DNA of 64,000 nt from Pisaster brevispinus (taxonomy: Eukaryota > Echinodermata > Asteroidea > Forcipulatida > Asteriidae), in assembly GCA_023634235.1 (NCBI GenBank), contig JAMKCF010000009.1, positions 3,658,001 through 3,722,000 on the forward strand, given 5' to 3'. Both the position numbers and the translations under genes were made by a program. A model generated the notes under the pieces. That model saw nothing but the letters and a program-made list of their open reading frames with translations. It was not told where the DNA came from and searched no databases. Each line of letters opens with the position of its first letter. The stretch's first letter is position 1. This document shows, piece after piece, positions 54,950-64,000 of the stretch.

Positions 54950-55020
54950 TAGGATTGGTGGTCTAGCGATAAGACATTCGCACTAGAATGGCAGGGTTCA
55001 TGGGTTCGAATCCCACCGCA
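54950..55020 (+). mobile_element. tRNA-like SINE head
   Basis: TGGTCTAGCGATAAGACATT, then CGCACTAGAATGGCAGGGTT and the B box GGGTTCGAATCCCACC. The A box is recognisable (GTCTAGCGATAAGAC). The cloverleaf is imperfect, so it is read as a SINE or tRNA pseudogene. Confidence 0.6.
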
Positions 55021-55529
55021 TGTGAATATTTGTTTGTGCTGCAGGACCCAGGAGTATACAGTTCACACATAAGTGCAAGTTGAACATTTTGAAAATTTGT
55101 TGTTATTTCCTTTGCAATTATCACATCATTCTAGTAAAGGTATTATACAGGATTGGTAGAGCTGAAAAATTAATATTTCAAGACTAACCATTTTACTTTT
55201 GGGACAGACTTGAAACAGGGTATTTACAAAAATCCAATGCTTGAGGTAGGCATGTCCAAGCACAAACATGCAGAAATCCATTCAATACATGTACACACAC
55301 ACACACAAAATATCAAACCGCCAAGTTCTTTGCCGTACATGTATCTTTTTTCTTCTGTGAGGTAATTTTTAAGAAAGGTTTTCCAGTTAAAGTATCCAGG
55401 AAAAACCAACATGCAGTGAACTTTTTTTCCGGCAAAATTTGAGCATTTTTCCATGCTATGCCAACAAGAGTGGCACCAGTGCAATAAAGGAAAAGTACAG
55501 CAATTTGTTTTTATTCTAACTATCTAGAC

Positions 55530-55902
55530 TTAAAGGCAGGGTGTACTTTTGGTAATTACACGTTAATGACAACAAAAATTACTTGGTAAAGTGCACCGGA
55601 GGGCTGTTAAACGACCCCCTTTTAAGTAATGTAGTATTGGAGAAAGAGGATTTTTTTCACCCAAACTTTTTAATCACAGAAAGGCTTCGGGCATGAAGCC
55701 TTTCACAGGCATCTGAAAGCACCCAAGTCTATGCAACAAGGGTCCTTTTTGATTGTTTTTTTTTTCTTTCATTATTTTCTTGCAACTTCAATGACCAATT
55801 GAGCCAAAAATTTCACAGGTTTGTTATTTTATGCATATGTTGGGATACAGCAAGTGAGGAAACTGGTCTTTGACAATTACCAAAAGTATACCCTGCCTTT
55901 AA
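55530..55902 (+). mobile_element. TTAA-bounded MITE, AGGCAGGGTGTACTTTTGG termini (full copy)
   Basis: TTAA (55530-55533), then AGGCAGGGTGTACTTTTGGT. The right end ACCAAAAGTATACCCTGCCT is followed by TTAA (55899-55902). Terminal repeats of about 24 bp with one mismatch; 365 bp between the target sites. Related copies at 59365-59722, 44205-44405 and 8130-8215. Confidence 0.85.
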
Positions 55903-56459
55903 AGACATACATCATAAGGCTGTAAAAAATATTTCATTACAATAACTGGATCTATCATTGAGGTTTTAGAAATTGTCTTGTTGAAAATTTATTTGCCATA
56001 CTTTGTCATCCTTTTGTCTTCAGATGTGAGCTGTCAAAGCAAAATCTCCTCTAAACATTAATAAGCTTTTAGAAATGTAATTAGTAAGTTTGAAATCAGG
56101 ATATCACTGTAACATGGAAGAAGGAAATAGAATCCGTACCATCCCTCTAGAAAAAACTGCCTTGTTGAAAACTTAATTTAATTTGCCTTACTTTGTTATC
56201 CTTTTTCCTTTAAATGGGAGTTGTAAAAGCAAAAACTCCTTTAGTTTTATACAGTAATTTTGAAATGGGGTGTTACTGTACCATCTCTTTAAGCACAAAG
56301 GAAGCGATGATCTGTTTTTATCTGTTGTTCTGATACTTATTCAGACCCGAAAGTACATCATTAGATGACAGTTTATCTTCCGGGACGTAAACGCTTCACT
56401 ATAATGTATTCCACACATCACTTGTCATAACACTTTTTCTTTTTTTTTTTACATGTCAG

Positions 56460-57859
56460 TTCTGTGTGGTGTAAACACCACAGGAAGAGGATCGCTGGTA
56501 TCAGAGCCAGGACTCTGGAAGGCTGTTTGAGGTTGTGGTTTCCTTCCTTTGATAGCCCAAGCCAACTTTTGGCTGTGTTGCTTGTAGATAGCTGTCACCC
56601 GATGCATCCAGGATGGACGGTTTGTACCAAGTGACTGCGGACAGCTACTTCAATTAGCGGTTTGTAGCTGTAGAGACAACTGCATTAAGGTAAGCACACT
56701 GTGTTTTAAACAATTGTATTATTGGTAAATAACCACATTTTGCGCTCAATGGGTGGCATGGTGTACCCTGCCTATTTGTGTTTTTGGTTGTGAGGATGTC
56801 TACCCCCTCAAACTGAGGACTTTAACAAAAGGGATCTGGGTGTTCCGACAGAGTGAGAATGCCCTCACTTCGCTTTCGTGTACAAAACCATTAGGGTTTT
56901 CTTAAAGTTAAATAAAAAAGGTCCAAACAACGGGAGAACAAAGACGTGTCCTCCATTTTCTGAATTAGCAAATGTGTGTTCTGGGAGTCTCAGGAATACG
57001 TTACAGGATTTTAGGGGGGTACTTCTGTACAAGAGGAAAAGAGTGTGTTTAATTATGGGAACGTATCGGGCATGGTATAGGGGAAGAGTGTGTTAGAGTA
57101 ATATGAACATTTGGAGGGGGGGGGGAGACTCCCTCTGCCACATATTGGGCATGGTATAAATAACTGATGGAACAGTGGTCCCTCCTGTAAACTTGCTGAT
57201 CACATCACTATTACATAAAATTTGATCAGTCCAGAGTGATCATGTCATTATTAACAAAACTGTTCATGCCAGAGTGAATATACATAAATGTATCCTGAAG
57301 TTATTGTGTACATTTCCAAAGAAGTGTCATTCAAATAAGCATTTGAGGTTTAGATGGTACCGAATGATGTTTAGAGACAATATGTAGTGCGAGAAATATG
57401 GATTTCAACCAAGTAAGTATAATGAAAACCTAAAAGATTTCCCGAGAAATCAGCTTATGTATTGGTTTTTGTTTGAAATGTGCAGCATGCATTAGTCATT
57501 TTTAACAGATGATGTCAGTTTGGAACTATAGGTACAATTTGATTGATAAGGTCCGTAGATGTTCAAATGTTGTTGAGTTCATTCAAAACTGTTGATTTCT
57601 TCATACTAAATTATATTTCACTTTGCCTATTGCTTGTTTCAGAGAAATACACTACGTGAAAGACAGGTTGATGCTACAAGCTGAGAAGAGACTAGCACTG
57701 GAAAGAATTATTTCTAACTCTGCGAGTTCTAACTTAAGCAGTAGCCTTGTGCCAAGGCTGGAATTAAACTTTCTATTCTAGCGCCAAGGCTGTAATTAAC
57801 TTCTGTTCGAGCCAATTGTCCTTTGTTAACATCACAAGAGTTCAACATCCCATTGTATT
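56460..57859 (+). other. Probable 5' UTR exon, intron and leader of the sulfotransferase gene
   Basis: A GC-richer block ends at a good donor, ATTAAG|GTAAGC (exon end 56689). About 950 bp downstream, TTGCTTGTTTCAG is a good acceptor (exon start 57643), followed by 217 nt of leader to the ATG at 57860. This predicts one intron (56690-57642) in the 5' UTR in front of an intronless coding sequence. The upstream boundary and promoter are not identifiable; no TATA box is evident. Confidence 0.45.
56785..56965 (+). repeat. Dispersed repeat shared with 29678-29822
   Basis: GACTTTAACAAAAGGGATCT, GGTGTTCCGACAGAG, GTGTACAAAAC and GGTCCAAACAACGGGAGAAC correspond in order to the intron 2 copy. Lies in the predicted 5' UTR intron of the sulfotransferase gene. 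Confidence 0.6.
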
Positions 57860-58978
57860 ATGAGGCTGAAACGTGTTGTCATGGCAACTGCAGGGTTTCT
57901 TATGAGCCTCACCTTGTTGTTATTTCTGAGGGAGGACGTCTTAGGCGGAAACTTCAAAAGAAATGTGAGCTTTAACAACATGTTCAGCCCAAAGTTTGAG
58001 AATGTGTACCACGACCCTCAACCGAGTTCAGTTGAGCTGAGTTGTTACAGACTCAATAACTGGTGGGCCACTGAGGAACTCAACCAAGTCAACCTTGAAT
58101 GTCGGAAGCACTTCCCACGGGCTCTCATCGTTGGAGCCAAGGGCTGTGGATCTTGGGTTCTGAGGAACCTCCTAGCCGTTCATCCAGGGGTGGCGACCCC
58201 AATGCAAGACACCAACTTCTTCTCTACGTATTATTACAGAGACTTGGCATGGTATTTCAACCGAATGCCTCACGCCACTGAACTACAACTCACCATAGAG
58301 AAATCATCTGAATATCTCACCTACCCCGGTGCAGCGGAAAGGATCTCAAAAGACATCCGTGACGTCAAGATCATTGCGTTATTGTGCAACCCAGTGAAGC
58401 GAGCCTTCAATGAGTACTTCCAAACCAAGGGGGACGAGTACCTCTTAAACCGGACAGACAACACTAAGTTAAGCCCCAAACAAGCACATGATAAAGTTGC
58501 AGTTCAAAAAGCATGGGATGATTATGCAAGAGATAACCCCACTCAATACCTAAGGAAGAGCTCTTTTCAGAAGACCGTACTTGACAAAAGGGGAGAAATT
58601 GTACAAGATTCTCTTTATATTGACAAAGGGATCTACGCTAAGCATGTGAAACAATGGCTTCATCATTTCCCGAAACAGCGTATGCTTTTATTGGATGTAG
58701 ATGGAGACTCTATTCTCAAACATCCTGTTCAGCTGCTAAACAAAGTCGAGAAGTTTCTGGGATTGTCTTCATACTTTCATGAGGACAACTTCCTCATTGA
58801 TAAACAAACTGGCATGAACTGTTTAGCAAAACCCTTCAGCGCCTGTATGGATTTGAACAGCAGAGGGCGCACTAAACCACAGATGACCAAAGAACTCCAA
58901 GAAAAACTTACAGCTTTTTATATGCCTCATAATGTAGAGCTGGAAAAGTTATTAAATGTAACACTGATGTATCATTAA
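57860..58978 (+). CDS. Golgi sulfotransferase, heparan sulfate 3-O-sulfotransferase-like (372 aa)
   Basis: An uninterrupted coding exon; the ATG follows an in-frame TAA at 57827-57829. Predicted type II Golgi protein: short cytoplasmic MRLKR, signal anchor at 8-23 (MATAGFLMSLTLLLFL), stem, then a sulfotransferase domain from about 85. Family members transfer sulfate from PAPS to glycans. Visible: 5'-phosphosulfate loop region RALIVGAKGCGSWVLRNLL (87-105), LAVHPGV, IEKSSEYLTYP (146-156, like the EK[ST]PAYF strand), 3'-phosphate region ALLCNPVKRAFNEYFQ (173-188), and a C-terminal Cys pair C321/C329 followed by GRTKPQM, like the disulfide loop and K-GR-HP segment of HS3ST/NDST enzymes. N-glycosylation sequons at 35, 197 and 366. 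Key PAPS residues appear changed (see findings). Another carbohydrate sulfotransferase of the same fold (CHST15-like) is possible. Confidence 0.85.
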   Translation: MRLKRVVMATAGFLMSLTLLLFLREDVLGGNFKRNVSFNNMFSPKFENVYHDPQPSSVELSCYRLNNWWATEELNQVNLECRKHFPRALIVGAKGCGSWVLRNLLAVHPGVATPMQDTNFFSTYYYRDLAWYFNRMPHATELQLTIEKSSEYLTYPGAAERISKDIRDVKIIALLCNPVKRAFNEYFQTKGDEYLLNRTDNTKLSPKQAHDKVAVQKAWDDYARDNPTQYLRKSSFQKTVLDKRGEIVQDSLYIDKGIYAKHVKQWLHHFPKQRMLLLDVDGDSILKHPVQLLNKVEKFLGLSSYFHEDNFLIDKQTGMNCLAKPFSACMDLNSRGRTKPQMTKELQEKLTAFYMPHNVELEKLLNVTLMYH

Positions 58979-59050
58979 GGAAATTGTATACAATTCCTTA
59001 ATATATTGAATGCATGTATCAAAGTCGCGTATCGTGACTTATTGTTACCT

Positions 59051-59243
59051 GGGCCCAATCATAGAGCTGCTTGAGCAGAAAATATTGCTTAACAATTTCC
59101 TGCTATTAGCAGAAATGAGCAGGATACCAATCATAGATTGTACATGTGACATGATAGTTTGGCTAGTAACCTTATTCTGGTAAGCATCACTTTGATGTTC
59201 TTCGCTTCTTTTTGTGCCTAAGCAGCTGTATGAAATTGGGCCC
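59051..59243. mobile_element. MITE copy, GGGCCCAATTTCAT family
   Basis: GGGCCCAATCATAGAGCTGC to AGCTGTATGAAATTGGGCCC, an imperfect inverse of each other. It lies only about 70 bp after the sulfotransferase stop, so it may be within the 3' UTR. Confidence 0.75.
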
Positions 59244-59364
59244 TGAGCTGATGTAAATACGATAATCTTGTACCTAAGTAACGGTCGTTGTTTACTTAAA
59301 AATACATTATTAATTTGTGTTTAAAACCTGCACTACTAATTTAAATAATTTAATTTATATGATA

Positions 59365-59722
59365 TCAGATATACTTTTGGTAATTGTCAATGACCAGTAC
59401 TCTCACTCGGTGTATCCCAACATATACATAAAATAGCAAACCTGTGAAAATTTGAGCAAGAAAAGTTGCAAGAAAATAATGGAAGAAAAACACTCTTGTT
59501 CCATAGAATTGTGTGCTTTCAAATGCCTTTCATGGCTGAAGGCTTTCTCAGATTCAAATTTTGGGGTGAACATTTCCTCTTTCTCTAAAAGTGCACTACT
59601 TCAAAGGGGGTCGTTTCTAAGAATGTTTTATAATATCAACATCTCTCCAGTGCTATTTTAAGTAAGCTTTTATGATCAGTAACTTGTGGAGTAATTACCA
59701 AAAGTACACCCTGCCTTTAGAC
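59365..59722 (-). mobile_element. MITE copy, AGGCAGGGTGTACTTTTGG family
   Basis: The right end ACCAAAAGTACACCCTGCCT (59698-59717) is intact; the left end (ATACTTTTGGTAATTGTCAA, about 59370) has lost its outer bases. The interior is inverted relative to 55530-55902. It may be part of the sulfotransferase 3' UTR. Confidence 0.75.
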
Positions 59723-59739
59723 GTCTACTGTGTCATGCA

Positions 59740-62700
59740 CGGAAAAAGACAATTACATTATATTCATAGTAACACGACAATGAACATTCTCAGATTGACA
59801 TAATAATTGTTTCAACTATTCTGGAACTGCATACTTTGCGGATACCCTTATACATATACAAATTATCAACATCAACTAACAACCAAGTAGATCCGTCGGT
59901 TTCATTGGAGGATTGTAGGTCACGCGTCATTCATTATTCAAACTTTTGTACTTGCAGTTTCGCTCCTTGTTATAATTATACACAGCAATTCAAAATGCCC
60001 ACTCCCCTTAGGGGATGCCAGAATACATATACGATATGGTACAGTTTGTTAATTGGTCTGTGCAGTTTTATCTTCCTCGTTAATGACAAAGATCTACTTT
60101 TGCATTCGTGCAATAACATTGAAAGAAATGGAATAGTTTCTTCCATTCTATTCGGCTTTGCCTCGTTGAAAGGAACAATTCCACATTATTGACCTCATGA
60201 AAAGTTCTCATCATCCCATTCATAGATATTCTTCATTATTTGTTTACCATTTTTCAGGAAACTGAACTGAACATATGATATTGTTTAGTAACAGGAAACG
60301 GCTTACATTATTTCAATGAGTCACATATGCGGGTATGTTTTCGAAAAATAATATTGAAGGCTGGACTCAAACAGTTTTCAAGAAAAACGACTATATATTT
60401 TAGATTGAAATATTTCTTAGCGAGCTTACAGATTAAAAGTTGGGAATTTACTGTTCCCTGACCGTCACGGAATTATGTGCTTTTTATCTGCCTCTTATTG
60501 TATCACTTAATGTGTTGTATTATGGTTGCATCGTCCCATAAAATGATTCTTAACAATCTCCACTAGATTTGCACTATAGGGCACTGCTATCGTCACCCTG
60601 AACTTCTAGTCAGCAAGCTTGTGCTTTGTGAACCCAGGAAAGATCGAGCCCAAAGAGGTCGAGGTCATTTTGCCCTGTGCGGACATGCTTCACAGGGGGT
60701 CTGGCTTGGTGACAACAGATGAAATAGCTACTGCATGAAGGGCAGGAGAATAGCTCCACATCAGAGACTGGAATAATATTATTATGTTAGCTCTGCGTCA
60801 CGATCGCGCCTGGCAAGAAAACAAACTGAACCAATTGTGATGTAGTTTGTAGGTCATTATTTTATGTAGCGATAGGATTCGATTCCTTTTATTTGTTTGC
60901 TTTGAGGACTTCGTTCAGTGCTTAGTGCCCAAAACGTATTTTCTTATAAATTGCGAAGTTGTAGTGTAGTCTTTCTGGGGTTTTGTTCTCACATCAACAC
61001 TTATAATAATTGTGTAATAGCCGTACAAACACTGAGTATTTGTGGCAGTGGGGTTCTACCATTGCTGTTCTAACTTCCCTTTTATCAAAAATTCACTTGT
61101 CATGGAAATGTAGGAAGGAAATGGTGCGTAATGAAGGTGAGGTTACGGATCACGGTGGAAACTAGTTCAATCTAATGGTAAGGTGTGTAGTAACACCTCT
61201 CTTATTAGTAGTAGTGGTACTTCTGAGAAGAACCGGTGGTGAAACAACTCAAAGTTTACTCTGATTGTTCCATGAGAATTATGTTCTACTGAGAACCTCA
61301 GGAAAGATAATTGTTGTTATCGTTCGTGTCAATGAGTCCATCGGCGTGAATGGTGGCACGACCGTGTGCGTATTCCTGTAGTTTCAGTCAAAAGTATGAA
61401 GCAGAGTTGGCGTACTTTGGTGACCGTACCTTGCATCCGACACTCCAGACTTGACCTTTTCGTCCGGATATGCGAGCCTTAATTATTGACATACCGGTAA
61501 TGACTTCGAGTACGACTGCACGTACTTCCTAAATTTGAATCCAGCAAATCTCATACTCATAGTGTTGTTATCGTGAAAGGGCACTATTCTTATATACAAC
61601 GCTTGTTATTCCCAAAATCAAACTTTTCATTTACAACTCCTTAACTTCACATAAAGTTTGTTTTACGGATTTTAACGTTACATACATCACCTTAGAACAA
61701 ACTCAGTGTTTTATCACACATTTCTTGTTTTTATTCTAGATTGTTTAGTGTTTGTTTGTGTCAACATTTCAGGATAATGTTTCGCTTGTAGTCATAGTAT
61801 GGTTCGTTTTTAGATGAAACTTGAGTGAGCCCCAATCCAATCCAAACCACCTTCTCAAACACGCATCATCGCAGTGCCACCAGCCATTGTCAAGTCATCA
61901 ATTTAATTGGTTTGATCTTGGTTTTCCTTACAAGCCAAGTTTTATAGTGGATTTTCAGCGTTTCTGCGGTAGTTTGTCTCACCCCTCCACCTAAATTTAT
62001 GTTTCCCATCAGCCTCTTACAGGATGGTTTGCGCCATTTGGTTGATGGTTATACGCCACGATGAGGTTTGGTTCTTGGGGGTCCCTGGCCTAGGTTACGC
62101 TCAAGATAATATTGCGCCATGCCTTTCCACAGGAAGTCTTCCATCATGGCTGTGTTGAAACCTCAATGTTTTATCTGGTTCTTTCCATATCAACTCTCTC
62201 GTCTGCCATGGTATCTCTGACAACATCATGTCAGTGTTCGTGCAAATGATTCTAATCCATCAAAAAATATCAGGCGAAGAGACCCACCCGTGAATAGCCT
62301 ATATGTTTCTTCCGTTTGAGAGTTTCGCTTGGTTATAACAAAAATATCACAAGGTTCAGTTTGTTTTCTTACCAGGTTCGATCGTGACGCAGAGCGAACA
62401 TATTTCAATCTCTGGTGTGGAGCTATCCGTTGTTTGTTTTGACAACAGCATAACTATTTTTTGTTGTATACTGGAATGAAATGTGAACTAATGATTGATG
62501 CTTATAGGAATACCATCGCTACGGCTCAATATGTAGTGATGACAAACGGGATTGTTTTCCTTTGGACCGGGGACTACCAATCGCTGTATGATCCTGTAAC
62601 CGACTATGTGGGTTTTTTGTGGGGGGGGGGGATATTGCTTTTTTATTAAACTTGAGCCGTTTGATTTCATTCGACTGTGAGTTCAAACTAGGCCTGTTTT

Positions 62701-62750
62701 CAACTCTCAATTAACTTGTATATCGGGTGACGATGGTCCTTTCCACAGAC
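59740..62750. other. Intergenic DNA, nothing recognised
   Basis: Three kilobases downstream of the sulfotransferase gene without a supportable ORF, RNA gene or dispersed repeat shared with the rest of the window. The frames at 59836-60192 and 62226-62649 show no domain and are short. Confidence 0.5.
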
Positions 62751-62752
62751 TT

Positions 62753-62797
62753 AGGCCGTGTCCGAAACGGCGACTTCGGCTACAGCTACAGCTACAC
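62753..62797. mobile_element. Left end of a GGCCGTGTCCGAA-family MITE
   Basis: GGCCGTGTCCGAAACGGCGA and CTTCGGCTACAGCTACAGCT match the left termini at 16425 and 44040. The matching right end is absent, apparently interrupted by the next element. Confidence 0.6.
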
Positions 62798-64000
62798 TCT
62801 AAAAACTCCCGGGTCAGAATTTTAAAAGGAAGTGTAAAATGTTGCTGTGTAAAACTGCTGGCTACAAATTTTGTGTAACTTTTGATCGATTTTGGGTAAA
62901 ACGACAATTTGTGTTGTACCCCTCACTTGTGTAAAATAAAATACACAAGGAAAAGGTAATACAGTACCCAAATTGGGTAGGAAATTAAATCGCACAACAC
63001 AGAGCTTCAAATCACTCATGAAGTGGGTAATACAACAGTTTTTTAACCTCAAGCATTGTAACTTTTGCACAACAAATGGTGAGAAGTAACTGAAAATGGG
63101 GGTAAACTGCTCCTCGTGAAAACATTTTACCCATACTGCAACGTGTACCATACATTTGGACAAGGCAAGTCTCAGGCATATATCACAATCAAAGAACGAT
63201 GGGGTGGACGTCATTCTAATGTTGCAGGTCGTTAATGTCTGATGTTCATGGAACCAAAGTTGCCAAGAGGGAATTTTGGCTTTATGGTAGTTATTCAGTT
63301 CGAGAAACAACAGTCTGTTGAATGGGGTAAGGCATTATCTACACAGGAAAGCCTTGGATTACTACCCTCATTGACTTTGCAACACGAAGATTTCGTCACG
63401 AGCAGTCTGAACCGTCAATAAAAGGTCTGGCAAAACCAACAGGCTCTATTCAGAGCCAACACTGCTTCAAAGAAGAGATTGTTCCCTTTCTGCTCGCAAG
63501 AATTATGTTAATGCTCGTTTTCACCAACAAACCCCAACTTTTCGGTCACCTTTACCCCAATGGTACCTGGCTGTACACGGCTCCCCAATTGTTGTATTCA
63601 AGGTGATTATTGGGTTGTGACCATCATAGTTAAATCAGAAATTGTACGGTACAGTTAAACACAAAAGTGTTTCAGTTGAACAAAAATACACAGAGTCATA
63701 TGAATGGGTAACGGTAGTGCTTCTTTGCTGACCCCCTCCCCTCCCCAATCCTTTTCGAGTTGTTGAATCAGAGTTGAATAAAAGTGTTTTAACTTAATTG
63801 ATCTACTCTTAGTTTGTATAAAAAAAATTAAAAAACAAAACCAGCCCTTCCAAAAGGAACACACCTAAATAGTACTAGTTTGTGCACAACAACTTATTTA
63901 AAAGCAACACAAGTGAGTAGTAAATTAACTACACAACAGTGCTGGGTAAAGTATTATAAACCAATTATTGGGTAAGAAAATAACACAACACCTGGGTAAA
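62797..64000. repeat. GGGTAA/ACACAA-rich repetitive element, cut by the window edge
   Basis: From ACTCTAAAAACTCCCGGGTC onward the sequence carries many irregular GGGTAA, TTACCC, GTGTAAAA and ACACAAC words on both strands, continuing to the last base (CACAACACCTGGGTAAA). The periodicity is loose, not a clean tandem array. It may be a large DNA transposon or a degenerate satellite. The 162-codon minus-strand frame inside is not recognisable. Confidence 0.5.
63442..63478 (+). other. Histone-type mRNA 3' stem-loop with purine-rich downstream element
   Basis: GGCTCTATTCAGAGCC (63442-63457) can form the 6-bp stem and 4-base loop of histone mRNA 3' ends, flanked by ACCAACA and AACACT. Ten bases later TCAAAGAAGAGA resembles the histone downstream element paired by U7 snRNA in sea urchins. 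No histone coding sequence lies upstream, so it is an orphan or retroposed fragment. Confidence 0.5.

Noticed and set aside
58099..58281. Small ORF overlapping the sulfotransferase
   Set aside because: It is an out-of-frame shadow of the supported 372-codon coding sequence.
62822..63310. 162-codon minus-strand ORF at the right edge
   Set aside because: It lies wholly within a repetitive GGGTAA/ACACAA-rich element and encodes no recognisable protein.

Overview
This is a 64-kb piece of an AT-rich animal genome. Its genes are split by introns with GT-AG borders, it carries many SINE, LINE and MITE relics, and it is unusually rich in the palindromic words TACATGTA and ACATGTACATGT. The proteins and repeats fit a marine deuterostome. 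An echinoderm, probably a sea star, is my best guess, but this rests on general resemblance and not on a database search. No operons, CRISPR arrays or phage genes are visible.

Only two protein-coding genes can be supported. (1) An inositol-1,4,5-trisphosphate 3-kinase gene on the + strand has coding exons running from 19842 to 47172. I reconstruct eight coding exons whose phases all agree and which give a 425-residue protein. It has a short acidic N-terminal exon with a Cys cluster, a calmodulin-binding-like segment, the complete inositol polyphosphate kinase domain, and an unusual Ser/Thr/Pro/Asn-rich C-terminal tail built partly from a 13-residue repeat. (2) A single-exon coding sequence for a 372-residue Golgi-type sulfotransferase (57860-58978, +) resembles heparan sulfate 3-O-sulfotransferases. 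It is preceded by a probable non-coding 5' exon near 56460-56689. Several residues of its PAPS-binding motifs look substituted.

Layout: 1-19.2 kb is intergenic and full of MITEs, LINE tails and a SINE. 19.2-19.98 kb holds the putative promoter, 5' UTR and first coding exon of the kinase. 20-46.7 kb is its introns (the largest are about 7.6, 7.4, 4.3 and 3.7 kb), loaded with dispersed repeats. 47.2-56.4 kb is 3' UTR plus intergenic DNA. 56.4-59 kb is the sulfotransferase gene. 59-62.7 kb is intergenic with few recognisable features. 62.8-64 kb is a GGGTAA/ACACAA-rich repetitive element that runs off the right edge.

The two genes have no obvious shared pathway: the kinase acts in cytosolic inositol phosphate and calcium signalling, the sulfotransferase in Golgi glycan modification. 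The less ordinary content is in the repeats: hammerhead-ribozyme-like motifs of the type found in Penelope-like elements, two orphan histone-type 3' stem-loops (one inside an insertion bounded by a 13-bp direct repeat), three TTAA-bounded MITE families, and a hairpin carrying two octamer (ATTTGCAT) sites. All were found by eye; copy boundaries are approximate.
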